DNA of 64,000 nucleotides from an uncultured Draconibacterium sp. Its GTDB lineage: Bacteria > Bacteroidota > Bacteroidia > Bacteroidales > Prolixibacteraceae. The DNA lies in assembly GCF_963675585.1 (NCBI RefSeq), contig NZ_OY776411.1, forward strand, positions 501,001 to 565,000. The letters run 5' to 3'. Under the pieces are notes generated by a model. That model did not search any database. It was not told where the DNA came from and worked only from the letters and a program-made list of their open reading frames with translations. Position 1 is the first letter of the stretch; every line of letters starts with the position of its first letter. The translations under genes were made by a program, and so were the position numbers. Below are positions 61,828 to 64,000 of the stretch, one piece after another.

Positions 61828-61862
61828 GAAAACCGGAAAATTAGGTTCTCCGGTTTTTTTTT
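61828..61862. terminator. Terminator between acyl-CoA synthetase and MscS gene
   Basis: AAAACCGGA/TCCGGTTTT 9-bp stem with a T-run to the right. It can end both convergent genes. Confidence 0.85.
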
Positions 61863-61880
61863 TATTGAAAGCAAGTACTT

Positions 61881-62696
61881 TTATTTTGCCATATGTACAT
61901 CCACCTGTGGAAATGGAATTGTAATACCGGCTTTATCGAGTGCTAGTTTGCCTTCTTCGTAAACATAAAAATAAACCTCCCAGTAATCCTGCGGTTTAGT
62001 ATAGGGGCGTACCGCCAAATTCACCGAACTATCGGCCAATTCTTTCACTCCTACAAACGGTGCCGGATCTTTTAACACTTTTGGATGACCTTCAATAATT
62101 TTTTGCAATACATTTTTTGCATCCTTGATATTCGAACCGTAGGAAATCCCAAAAAGCATATCAACCCGAATCACACCTTCAGTAGTATAATTAACAATAT
62201 CGCCATTAGAAACTGCCGCATTGGGTAATATAACAGTCTTGTTTTCAGGCGTCAGAAGAATTGTAACAAAAATATGTATCTCCTTAACTGTTCCCAAATG
62301 CCCCTGCGACTCTATTAAATCACCCACCTTAAACGGTTTAAATATAAGAATCATCACACCTCCGGCAAAGTTCCCAAGCGTTCCCTGCATAGCCATGCCA
62401 ACTGCCAAACCAGCAGCACCAAGTACTGCAATAAATGAGGTAGTTTCAATACCAACCATTTTGGCAATACTTATAAGCAGCATTACTTTTAGCAGAATAT
62501 TTATCAAACTTCTAAGAAAACCACGAACAGAAACATTCAGTTCCCGCTTTTCCATAACCTTATTGGTTCTTTGGGTTACAACTTTAATGATCCATAAACC
62601 AACTATTAAAACAATTATGGCCGTAATTACTTTAATTCCGTGAGTGATAACTAAATTGTATACCTGTTCGGCATATTCAGAAAATTTTTCATTCAT
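61881..62696 (-). CDS. Small-conductance mechanosensitive channel (MscS family)
   Basis: The 271-aa protein is a paralog of the channel at 20336, with identical length and the same domain order: three membrane helices, the pore motif LGAAGLAVGMAMQGTLGNFAGG, FKPFKVGDLIESQGHLG and the C-terminal IPFPQVDVHM. Differences in TM1/TM2 and the vestibule suggest different tension thresholds or ions. Monocistronic and convergent with the acyl-CoA synthetase. Confidence 0.93.
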   Translation of the reverse strand: MNEKFSEYAEQVYNLVITHGIKVITAIIVLIVGLWIIKVVTQRTNKVMEKRELNVSVRGFLRSLINILLKVMLLISIAKMVGIETTSFIAVLGAAGLAVGMAMQGTLGNFAGGVMILIFKPFKVGDLIESQGHLGTVKEIHIFVTILLTPENKTVILPNAAVSNGDIVNYTTEGVIRVDMLFGISYGSNIKDAKNVLQKIIEGHPKVLKDPAPFVGVKELADSSVNLAVRPYTKPQDYWEVYFYVYEEGKLALDKAGITIPFPQVDVHMAK

Positions 62697-62799
62697 AATT
62701 CAAAGATTAATATTCAGTATTCAATTTACACAAAAAACACCCACAGGTCAAGCTAGTGAGTAACTCATATTCCTGAGGTAATCGAGAAACTTTATTTAT

Positions 62800-62807
62800 T
62801 ACATTTG
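62800..62807 (+). promoter_or_regulatory. Promoter -7 box for the DUF5009 gene
   Basis: TACATTTG matches TAnnTTTG and lies 22 nt before the ATG at 62830. Confidence 0.55.
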
Positions 62808-62829
62808 TTATAAACCAACTTTGCCTAAA

Positions 62830-63954
62830 ATGAATACTCAATCTGACTTAAAATTTTCAAGTGAACGATTACTCTCTCTCGATTTTTTTAGAGGTATAAC
62901 CATGTTTTTATTGGTTGCCGAAGGAACCAGACTTTGGTCGGTATTGGTGCATGATCCTATTGCAGGTACCGTGTTTGAAACCTTCTTTCAACAATTTCAC
63001 CACCACCACTGGAACGGCCTGCATTTTTGGGATTTGGTGCAGCCCTTTTTTATGTTTATTGTAGGAGTTGCAATGCCTTTTTCGTATGCAAAACGCGTTA
63101 AACGTGGCGATCGGAGAAATAAAATAACAAAACATATTATTCAACGTAGTCTTATTTTGCTGGCTTTTGGCGTTGGATTACACTGTGGCTACCAGCGTAA
63201 ACTAGTATGGGAATTGTGGAATGTACTTTCACAACTGTCGGTTACCATATTAATAGCCTATTTTTTAATGCGTTATAAATGGTCGGTTCAGATTGTTGTT
63301 TCCATCGGTCTTTTGGTCCTCACCGAAACGCTGTACCGAACTTTCCCAATTGAAGGATACAACCAGCCATTTGTAAAAGACCATAATTTTGGAAGCTGGA
63401 TGGATTTGATTTTAATGGGAAAAATGAATAACGGAGGTGGATGGGTGGCCATAAATGCAATTCCCACTGCGGCACACACCATTTGGGGAGTTGTGGCCGG
63501 ACAGTTGCTGCAATCCGCAAAATCGCAACATGCAAAAGTTAAGCTGCTTTTATTAAGTGGCGGAATCATTCTAATTGTTGGTTATCTTCTTGAGTGGACA
63601 TCAATTACTCCCATTATAAAACGTATTTGCACCAGCTCCTTTGTCCTGGCATCGGGCGGCTGGGCGCTTATAGTTCTCGCATTCAGTTACTGGTTTATCG
63701 ATATTAAAAAGAAAAACCGCTGGATTTTTCCTTTTGTTGTAGTTGGAACAAACTCGATATTTATTTACCTGTTTTTTAATACCCTTGGCTCACAATGGTT
63801 TAATGGCTTTGTTGGTATTTTCACCCACGGATTCTTAGCCTGGTTCAATACTCCTCAATTTTTGGTCGAACTATTTACTTCAATCAGTATTTTAGGACTT
63901 GAGTGGCTTTTATGTTATTATTTATACCGCAAAAAAATATTCTTTCGAATATAA
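62830..63954 (+). CDS. Heparan-alpha-glucosaminide N-acetyltransferase-like (DUF5009) membrane protein
   Basis: The 374-aa protein has about ten membrane helices and the HGSNAT/YeiB/DUF5009 pattern: RLLSLDFFRGITMFLLVAEG at the N-terminus, HHWNGLHFWDLVQPFFMFIV with conserved His, and HCGYQRKLVWELWNVLSQL. Human HGSNAT acetylates lysosomal heparan sulfate across a membrane, and bacterial members are thought to acetylate sugars, sometimes linked to polysaccharide use. The substrate is unknown. The ORF has a TTG at 62821; ATG 62830 is preferred. Confidence 0.85.
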   Translation: MNTQSDLKFSSERLLSLDFFRGITMFLLVAEGTRLWSVLVHDPIAGTVFETFFQQFHHHHWNGLHFWDLVQPFFMFIVGVAMPFSYAKRVKRGDRRNKITKHIIQRSLILLAFGVGLHCGYQRKLVWELWNVLSQLSVTILIAYFLMRYKWSVQIVVSIGLLVLTETLYRTFPIEGYNQPFVKDHNFGSWMDLILMGKMNNGGGWVAINAIPTAAHTIWGVVAGQLLQSAKSQHAKVKLLLLSGGIILIVGYLLEWTSITPIIKRICTSSFVLASGGWALIVLAFSYWFIDIKKKNRWIFPFVVVGTNSIFIYLFFNTLGSQWFNGFVGIFTHGFLAWFNTPQFLVELFTSISILGLEWLLCYYLYRKKIFFRI

Positions 63955-63988
63955 AATCATAATTTAGCAGGAACTTAAATCAATAAAT

Positions 63989-64000
63989 ATGAATACAAAT
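63989..64000 (+). CDS. Possible start of the next gene (cut by window end)
   Basis: ATG AAT ACA AAT at the window edge, 34 nt after the previous stop. Only four codons are visible and no family can be assigned; it may be a chance ATG. Confidence 0.25.

Noticed and set aside
1-64000. CRISPR arrays, tRNA or rRNA genes
   Set aside because: No regularly spaced direct repeats and no cloverleaf or conserved rRNA segment were found on reading both strands.

Overview
The window looks like chromosome from a Bacteroidota bacterium, most plausibly a marine or anaerobic member of the Marinilabiliales (Prolixibacteraceae-like); the family-level placement is inference. The evidence is: -7 boxes of the form TAnnTTTG before many genes, start codons without clear Shine-Dalgarno sites, S16 with a long Ala/Glu-rich tail, separate mutA and mutB genes, an HU/CCDC81-SPOR envelope protein, a two-component propeller sensor kinase with a LytTR regulator, fasciclin-repeat and DUF2807/DUF4097 secreted proteins, GxxExxY and RAYT-type mobile genes, and moderate to low GC.

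Layout: 0-10 kb holds mostly housekeeping genes (end of lysA, a glycosyltransferase, Sua5/YrdC, mscL, rpsP and rimM, rmlB and galE, an HU-SPOR protein, nitroreductase). 10-20 kb has dodecin, an aldo/keto reductase, the methionine-salvage pair mtnP and mtnA, a row of three cyclophilin-type exported proteins (one fused to a catalytically dead trypsin-like domain), and an acyl-carrier-protein-like gene without the phosphopantetheine serine. 20-26 kb has an MscS channel, a C1 peptidase, YraN, an LD-carboxypeptidase, and a REP-type (Y1/HUH) transposase between two copies of a ~185-nt structured repeat. 26-34 kb has a secreted collagen-like Gly-X-Y protein, metG, and two fasciclin proteins.

34-38.6 kb carries a DUF2339 membrane protein followed by a membrane electron-transfer module: tetraheme cytochrome c lipoprotein, Tat-exported 4x[4Fe-4S] protein and NrfD-type quinone-interacting subunit, with no molybdopterin subunit nearby. 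40-45 kb is the methylmalonyl-CoA mutase operon, split by a small GxxExxY gene bounded by 26-nt inverted repeats. 44.9-48.4 kb is an AT-rich two-gene cassette: a 964-aa DNA adenine methyltransferase/type IIG-like protein and a 205-aa protein with a PD-(D/E)XK-like signature, probably an uncharacterised restriction or defence system. 48.7-51.6 kb is an ECF sigma / anti-sigma / two DUF4097 cell-surface-protein operon. 51.9-54.1 kb is a GPH sugar transporter with a GH43 glycosidase. 55.5-59.2 kb is a LytTR regulator with a propeller histidine kinase. After a ~1-kb gene-free, repeat-rich stretch come a long-chain acyl-CoA ligase, a second MscS channel and an HGSNAT/DUF5009-type acyltransferase.

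The most interesting items are the RAYT with its flanking structured repeats, the GxxExxY cassette inside mutAB, the two-gene methyltransferase/nuclease cassette, the Ser-less ACP, a dispersed family of small hairpins with a TCACT-AGTGA core, and several promoters so close to the start codon that the mRNAs should be leaderless. All calls rest on reading the sequence; no database search was possible.
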